Source: Ascoidea asiatica
Taxonomy: Eukaryota > Ascomycota > Saccharomycetes > Ascoideales > Ascoideaceae
Length of the DNA stretch: 64,000 bases
Direction of reading: 5' to 3'
Assembly: GCA_001600695.1 (NCBI GenBank)
Contig: BCKQ01000020.1
Location: 170,084 to 234,083 of the forward strand
Shown here: positions 31,921 to 42,170 of the stretch, one piece after another
How positions within the stretch are numbered: the first letter of the stretch is position 1
How the letters are laid out: each line of letters starts with the position of its first letter
Made by a program: the position numbers and the translations under genes
Notes under the pieces: generated by a model
Told to the model about the DNA's origin: nothing
Databases searched by the model: none
Seen by the model: only the letters and a program-made list of their open reading frames with translations

Positions 31921-33114
31921 ATGTCCTTATCAACTTCAAGGAATACTTGTAAGTCAAAATCAACCTCAAATCCAAATGAAATTCAATGTCAAAATCAAAA
32001 CGAATATAAATTGGTCACTCCAGATCATATAAATGAATCAAATTTGAATTCTAACTTCAAATACATTTCATATAAACATAGTAGTCATAACAATAATAGT
32101 CATATAAATAGGAGTTCAAATAATAAAAACTTCAATAATAATAAAAATAAAAATGAGAAAGCTAGTGATAAATATGAATCAGACTCAGATTCAGACTCAG
32201 ATTCAAACTCAAATCTGAGCTCAACTTCCTCTTCCAATTCAAGTTTAAACTCTTTATCACAAAATTATCCTTTATCAGTCAATTCAGCAAAAAAGCAATA
32301 TTTCTATGATTTAAAAATAATTCAATCTTCAACGAAAGGTAGGCAATCTGGTTCTTCTTCAAAAAGATTACTTAGTCCTTCAACAATTTTACAATTATTC
32401 ACAAATGATATACCAAACGAATTACCAAATAGTTTACCAAATGATTTAATAACAAATTCAAAAAATGTGAATGATAATATAATTAATAAAAAAAATTTTA
32501 ATTATATTTTAATTGCAACTATTGAAAATGATAATTCTCATAATTTAAAAGGTGATAAAATTATTATGGGTAATAATTTTATTGATAAATATAAATTTGT
32601 ATTTGAATTTAATAATTTAGCTATTCAGAATTCTGGTGAATTTAAATTAAAATTCAATTTACTAAAAATCTCTTTAAACAGTTTTCAATCTTCTTTTATT
32701 AAATCAATTCATTCAAATACTATAAATATTTTAACTACACGTACTTATTATATTCATGATACTCAAATCACCGAAGATATTCAAAATACTCAAAATATTC
32801 AAGATATTCAGAGTATCAAAAAAAATCATCAAATTAAACATATCCAAGATAATATTCATAAAAAAACAAAATATAAAAATATAAAACCATTGAAATCTAA
32901 TTTTAAAAACTTAAAAGCTTATTCTCTGACAAATTTCAAAAACAATAAATGCAAAATTACAAAAATTAAATCAAATAATTTATTATCTAGAAAACTTAAT
33001 GGGAAATTCAATGAAAAAGAATACAAATCATCATTAAGTCAGGAATCTTCAAATTTATTAAACTCTATCTTTACTGAGCCTATACTAAAAAGTTTCTCCG
33101 AATATCTAACCTAA
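31921..33114 (+). CDS. velvet-domain-like protein, group C (copy C2)
   Basis: A 397-residue protein. Residues 1-125 are polar, with Ser/Asp repeats (SDSDSDSNSNLSS). The domain at about residues 126-280 reads YDLKIIQSSTKGRQSGSSSK then RLLSPSTILQL, LKGDKIIMGN, FVFEFNNLAIQNSGEFKLKF and a closing INILTTRTYYIHDTQ. It is the longer sister of the 175-residue protein at 4350: both have SST-GRQS and the TxRxY closing block. Typical velvet RR is reduced to KRLL in both. A basic Lys/Asn/Ile-rich tail follows. It is divergent from copy A2 with about 860 bases between the starts. Function as a velvet-type regulator is inferred. Confidence 0.6.
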   Translation: MSLSTSRNTCKSKSTSNPNEIQCQNQNEYKLVTPDHINESNLNSNFKYISYKHSSHNNNSHINRSSNNKNFNNNKNKNEKASDKYESDSDSDSDSNSNLSSTSSSNSSLNSLSQNYPLSVNSAKKQYFYDLKIIQSSTKGRQSGSSSKRLLSPSTILQLFTNDIPNELPNSLPNDLITNSKNVNDNIINKKNFNYILIATIENDNSHNLKGDKIIMGNNFIDKYKFVFEFNNLAIQNSGEFKLKFNLLKISLNSFQSSFIKSIHSNTINILTTRTYYIHDTQITEDIQNTQNIQDIQSIKKNHQIKHIQDNIHKKTKYKNIKPLKSNFKNLKAYSLTNFKNNKCKITKIKSNNLLSRKLNGKFNEKEYKSSLSQESSNLLNSIFTEPILKSFSEYLT

Positions 33115-33454
33115 CATAATCACTCCTTATATTATTATTATTACTTGAATTTTCAAATTCAGCTTTATTTTGTAAAATTTTTAACGTTAACTATTCCAAT
33201 CTACCAATATTATACTATCTTTTTCTCTTTTTCTATTTGTTATATAGTTTTTTTTCATTATTAAGACATTTCATTTTTTATTTTCATTATCATTATCATC
33301 ATTGAAAAACATTTATTTATTATATTTTACTACATATTAATTGTATGAAGTAATCCAATACCCAAATAGATAATCAAATTTCAATATAAATCAATTTTCA
33401 AAATTTTTTTCTCTTTTCTTCTCGTTACTTTTATGTTCCACTCAACTTTTTAAA
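33115..33454. other. convergent intergenic region
   Basis: AT-rich spacer between two converging genes. Nothing beyond presumed transcript ends is seen. Confidence 0.4.
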
Positions 33455-34363
33455 TTAATCTTCCTTTAAATAATGTTTTGCCCAATTTGGTAAAACAAAA
33501 GAAGCTTCATGAAAATCACTATTATAAAATCTGAATAACTTATCTTCATCCATTTTGCTTAATTTTCTCAATGGTTTTTTTAAATTTAAATTTTTATCTT
33601 TTGAACATATTAATAAACCAATTTGACCACTTGTATAAGTTGGAGTTGAACAATAGCAATATTCAACATTTGGAAAAACTTTATGAGCAATTTTTTTAAG
33701 ATTTTTAATAAATTTAAAATTTAACCAATTATTTTCGCTTGCCATTGAAATTACAATACCATTATCATTTAAAGCATTATATAATAATGTAAAATAATTT
33801 TGTTGAAAAAAAGCTTCTGCTGGACCTTCAGGATCTGAAGAATCGGTTATAATTACATCAAATTTATCATTTTGTTTTAAATTTGAAGATTCTTTTAAAT
33901 ATTTAAAACCATCATCTAAAATCACTTGAACTTTTTCATTATTAAAACCTTTAGCCATATTTGGTAAATATTTTTTACTTAATTTAATAACTAATTCATC
34001 AATTTCAACTAAAATTGCCTTTTCAACCAGAGAATGTTTAACAATTTCTCTTAATACACCACCATCACCACCACCAATTACTAAAACATTTTTTGGATTC
34101 GGATGAGAAAATAAAGGAATATGAGAAATTAATTCTTGATAAGAAAATTCATCTCTTTCAGTAACATTAATAATACCATCTAAAACTAAAACATTACCAT
34201 AATTAGTACTTTCAAATACTAAAACATCTTGAAATTCAGTTATTTCATGATATAAGATTTTTTTAACTTTCAATTTAAATGCTTGACCAGGAAATGAAGA
34301 TTCAGATTTCTCAATAAACCAACCATCTTGAATTGAAGGATGACTCAATATTTCACTAACCAT
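33455..34363 (-). CDS. SPE3: spermidine synthase
   Basis: A 302-residue polyamine aminopropyltransferase that converts putrescine and decarboxylated S-adenosylmethionine to spermidine in the cytosol. Motifs are well kept: [20 protein letters not shown] at the start, [20 protein letters not shown], the nucleotide-binding [18 protein letters not shown] (about residues 91-108), [10 protein letters not shown], and the catalytic region [19 protein letters not shown] (about 169-187). The closing [19 protein letters not shown] is typical. The usual QAES stretch after the catalytic region reads MASENNW, a small deviation. Length matches yeast Spe3 (293). A spermine synthase (Spe4) is a less likely reading. 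It is a housekeeping gene embedded in the velvet-like cluster. Confidence 0.92.
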   Translation of the reverse strand: MVSEILSHPSIQDGWFIEKSESSFPGQAFKLKVKKILYHEITEFQDVLVFESTNYGNVLVLDGIINVTERDEFSYQELISHIPLFSHPNPKNVLVIGGGDGGVLREIVKHSLVEKAILVEIDELVIKLSKKYLPNMAKGFNNEKVQVILDDGFKYLKESSNLKQNDKFDVIITDSSDPEGPAEAFFQQNYFTLLYNALNDNGIVISMASENNWLNFKFIKNLKKIAHKVFPNVEYCYCSTPTYTSGQIGLLICSKDKNLNLKKPLRKLSKMDEDKLFRFYNSDFHEASFVLPNWAKHYLKED

Positions 34364-35150
34364 TTTTGAAGATCATACACAATATAATTATTAGTCTATT
34401 TTTTTATAAAAAATATACCTTTGTGAAACTGAATTTTTAGAAATAAATAAAAAAACAAAAACAAAAAAACAAAATCTTTTTGAGATTAAATACTGTAACA
34501 GATACAGTACTATTGATTTTTCATTTTCATATTTGAATTTTATTTTTTTTCTATTCATCCACAAATTGATGAACTTTAATTTGAAAATGAAAAAATGAAA
34601 AATTTCATCCGAATCTGCAAAAAAACAGCAGGAGATGGCAAGACACGGCCCAAAGCTGTTTTACCCAGCGGAGAGCCGCACAAACAAGTTGGTAAGGTTT
34701 GACTAAGCATGTTTGTGCATAATTGAACATATTTTTGGTTGGAAATAAATAATGTCACGTTGATTTCTCGGAATGCATTTGAATTGGGCAATTTACTTCT
34801 TGGTTAATTTATTCTCATAAAAAAATGTATTTATAAGTTTAATAACAGGTTCTATTGATTTCATTATAAAACTCTTTTCTCATTTTTTGGATAAGAGTAA
34901 TGATAATGAAATCTATTATGAAATTAATTGTATTTAGTCCTTTCTAAAAAAGTTGGCATAAATGGTATAAAAAAACGTTCTTAGATTTATATATCAGTTA
35001 TTAAAGGAATCCGGAAAAGAAAAATTAGAAAAAAACAAAAAAATGTTGTGACTAAAATTGAGAAATTATATATGTAAATTTGGGTATATGTATTTGAAGT
35101 AAATATGGGCTATTTTATAAGACTAAAGAACGTGGATTCAGCTTCCTGTT
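34364..35150. other. intergenic region with small GC-rich spot
   Basis: No gene is supported. A GC-richer spot at about 34610-34690 (GACACGGCCCAAAGC, CCCAGCGGAGAGCCGC) lies upstream of SPE3. The rest is AT-rich. Confidence 0.4.
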
Positions 35151-36059
35151 CTAGTTCTTGTTCTTGTTTTTTTTTTCATTTAAATTGATAAATTTATTAG
35201 GTGCTTTCTCCATAAAATTTTCCATTTTAAGGTGTGGATCAATAGAAATATCATTTAAGTCTGATACTACTTCATATTGCAAATTTGGAGAACATGTAAT
35301 AAAAGTTTTATCTTGATTTACTAATTGTTCAACATTATATGGATCCTCATTGGAAGTTTCTTTTAAAACAGATTCTAGATCATAAAACTGAAGGTTTGAA
35401 TTAAATTCAGACATGAAGTTATTTATTTTAAAATCAAAGGTATTATCGGGTGTTAATTGAGAAGATAAAGAACCTTCAGAAATTATTATATTTTCAAAAG
35501 AATCAATTTTGGGCTTCGATACTTTATAAGATGATTGATTATTAGAATCTGATTCTGACGATGATATTTTCCTTTTCTTTGTGTTTTTAACAGATTTATT
35601 AACAGAATTATTAACAGCAATTTTTCCTGAATTTAAGACTAATAATGGAACCAAAGTGGTATATTTGAAATTAATTTCGCTTTCTTTGAAATTTTGATTT
35701 TTTTCAACTAATACTGATGAAAAAACTAATCTATAAACACCGGTTTTTGAAGCTCCTAAATCGGAAAAATCAAAAAGAAATTCATTTTCAGATTCAATAT
35801 ATTGACCAATTCTAATAGCTGAACCATTCAAATTTTTTGATCTACATCCCGTCTCATGATCAAATAATTCAGCTCTAAAAAGAATATCAAATGGAAATTT
35901 GATTGAATCAGATAAGTTTTTAATACAAGAAACATTTAGACTAATGATCGTTTTTGGTGTAAGTCTTCTTTTATTAGAAGAGCCCTGAGGTCTTCCTTCA
36001 GCAGCAACTGTCAAAAATTTGGCTTTATAACTGTTACCAATTTTATCCTTACTCTGCAT
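35151..36059 (-). CDS. velvet-domain-like protein, group B (copy B2)
   Basis: A 302-residue protein. The ATG at 36059 gives MQSKDKIGNSYKAKFLTVAA, which aligns with copy B1; upstream in frame there is no better ATG. Domain about residues 9-165: EGRPQGSSNKRRLTPKTIIS (first block), ILFRAELFDHETGCRSKNLN with NGSAIRIGQY (central), LFDFSDLGASKTGVYRLVFS (third block) and VLNSGKIAVNNS (closing). The following KKRKISSSESDS could be a nuclear localisation signal. The tail is acidic and Asn-rich. It is clearly the closest relative of copy B1, and among the best preserved members of group B. Confidence 0.65.
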   Translation of the reverse strand: MQSKDKIGNSYKAKFLTVAAEGRPQGSSNKRRLTPKTIISLNVSCIKNLSDSIKFPFDILFRAELFDHETGCRSKNLNGSAIRIGQYIESENEFLFDFSDLGASKTGVYRLVFSSVLVEKNQNFKESEINFKYTTLVPLLVLNSGKIAVNNSVNKSVKNTKKRKISSSESDSNNQSSYKVSKPKIDSFENIIISEGSLSSQLTPDNTFDFKINNFMSEFNSNLQFYDLESVLKETSNEDPYNVEQLVNQDKTFITCSPNLQYEVVSDLNDISIDPHLKMENFMEKAPNKFINLNEKKNKNKN

Positions 36060-36968
36060 AACTAAATCATTCACTAAATTTAAGGATTTATTGAGAATTA
36101 AATTGAATTTCAAAAATTAGAAGCCGATTTAGATAATATCAGAACATGCCTAAACTAAATAAAAAAATAAATTGCAAAAACTTTTAAAGGATTATCTTCT
36201 TGAAGATTATCTTATCTTTATATCTAATTGCAGATAACTTTTAAACACTACGTTAGTCATTTAATATTTTTTGAGTGTTGAGTTAAATACCCTTTTTTGA
36301 GTATAGATCTGTCCAGAAATAAGGAACCAGGTGAATTCATTTCTAGTTTGCAGAGTACTAGGATCTAATACTTAGAGTTGGCTGTGTTGGAATGGCCACG
36401 ATCAATTAATAACAATAACAATAACAATAGACTCGTATTGCACTCTGTTTTAAATCGTATCAAACCTAAGGTATCCTGTTAGCAAAGGGGAAAGGTACAA
36501 TAAGCTTATCCTTATGAGACAGTCTGCATATTTATACCGAAAGTTCCAACCTTACTGGCATTCATGCTGCAAAGGGCAGAGGACAATGCAAAACCTTAAA
36601 ATGGCTTGTCACGTTTAATAACCGACTCGGTGAGTGCGGTACCGGTCTGTCTGTCCAGCTTCTTCAAATTCAAGCTATTTTTGCAATGGTTTTGTTTTTA
36701 GAAGATGTGTTTATACAAACTGTGTGTATTTGAAAAATATGACAAGACAAAAAATAAACTAAAATTTGGGTAATAAAAGAAGAAAAGTTTAGAGAATATG
36801 TGTAAAGAGGAAAGAATCAAAAGCAACTACAAATATATATATACTTGAAGAGCTTAGCTTTTAAAAGTTTGCTTATCAATAAGTGGTATTATACTGTGTG
36901 CTTAGAAAACAGTAAATGCAGTTTTTATTTCATAAACCATCTGGAGCAATTGACTTTTTTTTTATATT
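36060..36968. other. intergenic region with GC-richer block, possible LTR remnant or structured RNA
   Basis: No protein gene is supported. About 36300-36670 is GC-richer than its surroundings. It contains TGTTGGAATGG at about 36386 and, roughly 160 bases on, AAGTTCCAACC, an inverted GTTGGAA/TTCCAAC pair like the ends of some yeast LTRs. It also has GACTCGGTGAGTGCGGTACCGG near 36625-36645. A solo LTR fragment or a structured non-coding RNA are both possible. Confidence 0.35.
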
Positions 36969-37808
36969 TCATTTTCTATTATTGTCAGAATAATTGTCAT
37001 TATTGAAAAAACTGTTAAATTCATCTAGTTTAAGATTTAATTTCTCGTTTTGACCCAAAATAAAAGTTTCTGATAACAGTGAATTTTCATTACATCCAGA
37101 AGTATTGTTATTATCTAAATCTATATTTTCAAATCCTGAAATATCAAAATAACAACTTTGTAGATTGGATTCGATAGTTTTTGGATAACATAATTGATTC
37201 TCAATTTGAACTAACGATTCTTGAGATTGTTCTTGAGTCTCTAAATTATTAATTAATCATTCTGAATGGTCAAACAAATTATTCGTTAAAGGTAAAACTA
37301 TGAATGCTTTTAATTCTTGAGAATCATATGAAATTTGATTTATATCAGATAAAATTTTATTTTCTTCAAATTTTTTCCAATTTGACTTCATTTTAATACC
37401 TCCAGAAATCAAATGATTTGAAAAATCATCAGTAAACTTTGGAATTTGTTTAATTGAAAATAACATATTATATTCACCACGTTTTCCAATAGCTAAAGAA
37501 TTGAAAATAAACCTTATACAAGATTTTTCTGAACAATATTTACCTTTTACCATATCATTTCCTTTCAATTCATCACTTCTTTCAAGGATTCCACCTCGGT
37601 AACAAGCTAATTCTGCATGCATAAAGAAATAAAAATCTGAATTATTAAAATCTTCTTCACTTCGTATATATTTATTTTTTGCAATAATTGAAAATGGTGT
37701 GGGTTTTAACCTTCTTACTTCTTTATTAATGCTAACCTTTTCATATTTTGGTACACTTTCAAAACTTAACTGGAATAACCCAAATTTGAGTTCAGAAATA
37801 TTTTGCAT
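36969..37808 (-). pseudogene. velvet-like protein, group B (copy B3), with in-frame TGA
   Basis: Starts at the ATG at 37808 (MQNISELKFGLFQLSFESVP). The open frame stops at TGA 37257-37259 after 183 residues. The same frame then stays open for about 96 further codons to TGA at 36969, giving LINNLETQEQSQESLVQIEN and a polar, acidic tail like those of other group B copies. So a single nonsense codon splits a longer gene. The first velvet block is weak here (KVSINKEVRRLKPTPFSII; the GRPxG motif is lost), while RGGILERSDELKGNDMVKGK, IRFIFNSLAIGKRGEYNMLF and the closing region are recognisable. The domain itself is before the TGA, so a shortened protein could still fold. It may be a pseudogene, a truncated allele or a sequencing error. 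Confidence 0.6.
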
Positions 37809-38513
37809 TAAAAAAAGAATAAGCAAAAAGAATTGTTTATGTTTATTCAAAAAAGATATAAATTAAATAGATTTTTTTTTTATTGACTTAGAGGCTTTTA
37901 TATATTTTTTTTTTCAATCTACAGTTTATCAAACTATTAAAATTGAATAACAAGAAAACAAAAATAAACAAATTGTTTTCTTAAGTGAAAGATTCTTTTG
38001 ATTTTATAATTATTTTAAAACCCAAATCCATGTTTTTGGGCATTTTTTATTATTACATTTTTCTCTTTATGAGACTATCAGTAATTTAATTAGGACCCTT
38101 TCTTATTTCTAATAAATCACAATTAATCAGAGTCAGAGTTTTTTCCAAATAAAATTCACTCTTTTCTCAATTATTTACGAAGTATAATATTGACTAAAAA
38201 TTTAAAGAATTGTTCAATGATAAAGAAGAATGATAATTTGAAGATTTTAAATCCAAATAAAAAATCAAGAAATATAAGAAATTCATCAAAAAGCAAAACT
38301 TCCATACAAAATGGAGTAATAATTTAATTGAATTGAAAAAAAAATAATTGAAATAAATAAAATGAATTATGATATACTGTATATAAAATGAAATAATTTT
38401 TGTCACCTAGACTTACCTTTCAACTTCCACCACCAATAAGAAAAAAAAAAAATTTAAAAAAAAGAAAGATCAGAAAACAAAAACTGAATATTGAAAAACA
38501 TATCAAAAATACA
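37809..38513. other. intergenic region, includes 3' flank of duplicated block
   Basis: No gene is supported. About 38390-38513 matches the 3' flank of copy A2 and includes TTGGTGGTGGAAGTTGAAAG followed by GTAAGT on the minus strand, a sequence that looks like a splice donor. It may belong to a 3' untranslated exon or be chance. Confidence 0.4.
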
Positions 38514-39557
38514 TTAATTGTTGTAAACTGAAAAAAAATTAGTTGTATAGGTATAATATATATATATGAGTTTGAAAAAAATTAATGATTTGAGTAATTT
38601 ATAAATATTATTCTTTTTCTTTTCTTTTTTTTTATTATTGTCATTATTGTCATTATTGTCATTATTGTCATTATTGTCATTATTGCAGTTATCATCATAG
38701 TTGGTTTTATTATAAGGAGCACTGGATACGGTGATTTTTCCAGTTTTAATGAAATTCAGATTATTATTATTATTAATACTTAATGATTTTAAATCAGGAT
38801 TTAAATTATTATTATTGAATAATAGAAAGAATTTCAAATAATAAATTCCTGGTAGTCTTATACCTAAATGAGTGAAATCAAAAAGATAGGAATTATAAAT
38901 GGATGTATAAATTCCATAAATACATGGATTTCCAATCAACGATCTTCTTGTTAAATCAATATTAAGATGATAATCAAATAATTTAACTAAAACAAAATAT
39001 TCATTATTATCTGAGATTTCATTAGTTTCTAATTCTATTATTGTTCTAGGTTTCAATCTTTTTTTAGATGAATTTCCTGAGGGTCTTCCAGAATCTGCAA
39101 CTTCTTTAAATTCCAAAATATAATACAGTTCATTACATCTCTTATTTCTCTTTTTGTTTGATAAATTTCCACTGATTTTATCACTTGTTTTATCTTTTAC
39201 TTGGTTTTTATCTTTATTGTAATGATAATTCAAGTTTTTTATAGGAGGCAAGTCGATAGAAGTATTATAAGAGGGTGTAGATGATCCTGAATTGTCTTTG
39301 AAATTGCTCAGTTTATATTGAATAATTTTATCATACTTATTATCTCCTTGATATTCTTGTTGATCTAATTGATCTCCTTTATCTAGTTTGCGTTCATTAC
39401 CCCTTTGATTTTCATTATCTGAAAATATTCCTTTCTGAGAATAGAAACTATTTTTATTATGTTTATTAAACTGAGAGTGATAGGAGGGTAAATTTGAATT
39501 TGAATTTGAACTTGAACTTAAACTAAAGCTATTGTTGGAATTTAAAGATGAAAACAT
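38514..39557 (-). CDS. velvet-domain-like protein, group A (copy A3)
   Basis: A 347-residue protein starting MFSSLNSNNSF. The velvet-like domain covers about residues 147-280 with the same four blocks as copy A2: GRPSGNSSKKRLKPRTIIEL, SLIGNPCIYGIY, LFDFTHLGIRLPGIYYLKFF and TGKITVSSAP. Coding identity with A2 is very high from about residue 40 to the end of the domain. Differences are a shorter TSDK repeat, GSSTPS for GSTTPS, a tandem NDN repeat after the domain (nine-base unit, about 38636-38690) and a longer C-terminus (SLIFFKLIYIYYTYTTNFFS) that reads into what is untranslated flank in A2. The tail difference comes from one stop codon and is probably not functional. Confidence 0.63.
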   Translation of the reverse strand: MFSSLNSNNSFSLSSSSNSNSNLPSYHSQFNKHNKNSFYSQKGIFSDNENQRGNERKLDKGDQLDQQEYQGDNKYDKIIQYKLSNFKDNSGSSTPSYNTSIDLPPIKNLNYHYNKDKNQVKDKTSDKISGNLSNKKRNKRCNELYYILEFKEVADSGRPSGNSSKKRLKPRTIIELETNEISDNNEYFVLVKLFDYHLNIDLTRRSLIGNPCIYGIYTSIYNSYLFDFTHLGIRLPGIYYLKFFLLFNNNNLNPDLKSLSINNNNNLNFIKTGKITVSSAPYNKTNYDDNCNNDNNDNNDNNDNNDNNKKKEKKKNNIYKLLKSLIFFKLIYIYYTYTTNFFSVYNN

Positions 39558-39972
39558 GTTAAATTTTCTTACTTTATTTGTATGTTTCTTATCAAAAGAT
39601 TTTTCACTAATAGTTGTTTCATGAAAGTGTTTTTATTGATGAACATTTCTTGTGATTATATAGGAATATGAAGAAAATGCAATGAATAAACAAGAATGGA
39701 AATTCAGTTGGTTAAAAAAAAAGAGAAAATTTAAAAAAGAGTAAGATAAAAATGGTATAGATTATTTTTAACTTACATCATCTAAGAGAAAAAACTATAG
39801 ATAATAATCAAAATAAAAAATTATGGTTCCTTCAATTTGGCTGAGTATTACAGATTAGAACAAAAAAAAAATGATTTGCGGTAAAGAAAAACATTTTTTC
39901 ATAAGTAATTTATCAGGAAATTGTTTACAAAAAAGAATTTATTCCAATTTCAAATCTTCATGATCTGAATTA
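39558..39972. other. upstream region of copy A3
   Basis: AT-rich. The part close to 39557 shares short stretches (GTTAAATTT, CTTATCAAA) with the region upstream of copy A2, so the duplicated block includes some promoter sequence. Confidence 0.4.
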
Positions 39973-40683
39973 TTATTGTGATTCTTCTGGGGATTGAATT
40001 TTTGGTTCAGCATTACGTTGGATTTCAAATAATGAACTTTCGTTATTACTTTCGTTATTTTTTGAGTCTTGAGCATTGATTCTGTTGGAGGATGATTCTG
40101 TTGTTGAATTTCCTACTAACTTCTTACATATTTTTTATCAATTACTTTAATTTTTTTCATATTCTCATTACCTTTATTACTCTTATTTTTACTCTTTAAA
40201 TCAGTATTGCTAATAATAATTTCACCAGATTTTAGAGTTATTTTCGAAGGTAATTTAAAAAAACTAACATTTATTTCATCTTCTTTAAAATTTAAATTCT
40301 TTTCCATTAATTTTAAAGTAAATATTAATTTATAATTACCTTTATAAGAAACACCTAAATCTGAAAAATCAAAACAAATTAAATTTTTTTTTTTTAAATA
40401 TTCACCACATTTAACTTTTAAACCATTTAAATTATTTGATCTTTTTCCAGTTTCAAATTCAAAAAGTTCTGAAAAAACTAAGAAATTCAAATGGATAATC
40501 ATTAAAATCTGATATTGAATTAATATTTAAAACTTTTAAATATATTATTGTTTTTGGTTTAAGTCTTCTTTTATTTGAATTACCTTTAGGTCTACCAGAT
40601 TTTGAAATTGATTCAAAATAGAATTTAGATAATTCATTGATTAGATTATAATTATCTTTGGTTTGACAATATGAAATTTTCAT
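39973..40683 (-). pseudogene. velvet-like gene, group B (copy B4), with two homopolymer frameshifts
   Basis: Starts at ATG 40683 (MKISYCQTKDN). The first part to about 40470 reads SKSGRPKGNSNKRRLKPKTI and IYLKVLNINSISDFNDYPFE. A run of six T (sense strand, about 40470) shifts the frame; the next frame continues SELFEFETGKRSNNLNGLKV, FDFSDLGVSYKGNYKLIFTL and LKSGEIIISN to a stop at 40116. Just before that stop, a run of six A precedes a third frame that stays open to TAA at about 39973 and reads GNSTTESSSNRINAQDSKNN, like a normal polar tail. Each break is a one-base change in a homopolymer, so either the gene recently decayed or the bases were misread. The domain content is otherwise complete. 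Confidence 0.7.
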
Positions 40684-42170
40684 TCTAAGAGGTTATTTTA
40701 TTTAAAAGTATATAAATACTTAATTATTTATGAATTAAAACAGAAAATTTGAAAATTTATTGTTATTTTATATTTTTATTTATTTCGAATATTAATTTAT
40801 TCTTTTTTTTTTTTTGTGATTAAATAATCTGTTAATAGTTTTTAAATAAGTAAAAATATTTTAATCATCAACACAATGGGTTTTGTAAATAAAACCTCTT
40901 CATAAGGTCTCTAACTTACATTATGTATGCTATCTAACTTCAACTTTAACGTTTGGGTTTGTTTTAAACTTTACTTCCGATTTTGTTTCAATTTCAACTT
41001 TAACAATGCTATTTTTGCTTCAAAATATAAAAATACTTTACTTTCATTTGAAAAATTGACTTCTTTGGGCTCCTTAGTGGTGAACTTATTACACAATTTA
41101 CCTTTTTCACAGTTATTAAGTAGTTTAAAAGATCCTTTTTTTTGCAAATAAAATTTTTAGATCTACAAAGTTTCAAACTTTGTTAAAGTTATAGGTCAGT
41201 TAATCTCAAATCAATTTACACTACCCAAACAAAATATTATCCTAAAATAGCCTCTGCTGTAATCATAAAAAAAATAGCCAGCAGTTTATTTTTGAATGAC
41301 AACATTTTTTCATAAAAATTGAGTATCAAACTAGAAAAAATTAAACCTTTTACTTTTTATGCTTCTAAAGTTGAAAATTAAAAACTTATACAGTATATAA
41401 GCAATTGATTAACATAATTTTCAATGAAAATGGATTGAGGAAGATTTTCCAGAATACTCTGACTCAAAATACAGTACAAAAGAAACCTTCCATACCGGGA
41501 AATGAAAATGGTGTGGCCTATTCTGGAATACTTTAGCTGTTGGAATGACAGAACTTACCAGAAAAATCAGAAATTGGCAAGTAAAGTAAAATTGTTTTGT
41601 TGTTTTAATATTTAAATTCATAGAACTTTTCCAATTTATTCAAAATTCAATAGATTTGGTTCACAATATTTGGCAAATATGTAAAGCTTTTTATATCTTT
41701 CAATCATATGCTTTCCTTTAAACATCCTTTTTGAAGGTGTAGTACATTATTCGTATAAGATTAGGTTATTATGACTTCTTACTGTGTTAAGTTGAGGACT
41801 ACAGAGTTGGGCCTAGAAAAAAGAAGAGCTTCTGATTGATCAAACTGTTTGATTTAGATTGTAATCATACAATTGATTTATAAAGTTGAAGTCATTGGCT
41901 GTCGTTTATTTACTTTTAAATCATGTCACTTTGTTATCTCTAAAATCTTTTAGCTTTATTTTTCCCTCTTGTTTGATTTTAATCTCCTTTTTATTTCGAA
42001 GTTATTGAAAGAATCTGAAAATCAAACAAGGGAAAGTTATGTGTTTTGAGATTTAAGAACAAAAAAAAAAAATATTTATTATAAAGTAATAATTATTCTT
42101 ACATTTTTTATAATTCGAATAAAGAAATTTTAAAGATTTCAGTAATTATATATAATTTTAATAAATAACT
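40684..42170. other. long intergenic region, nothing recognised
   Basis: About 1.5 kb AT-rich spacer between two genes whose starts face each other. Short open frames (for example 40927-41151) have no recognisable family. Contains the promoters of copy B4 and of the aldolase gene. Confidence 0.45.
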
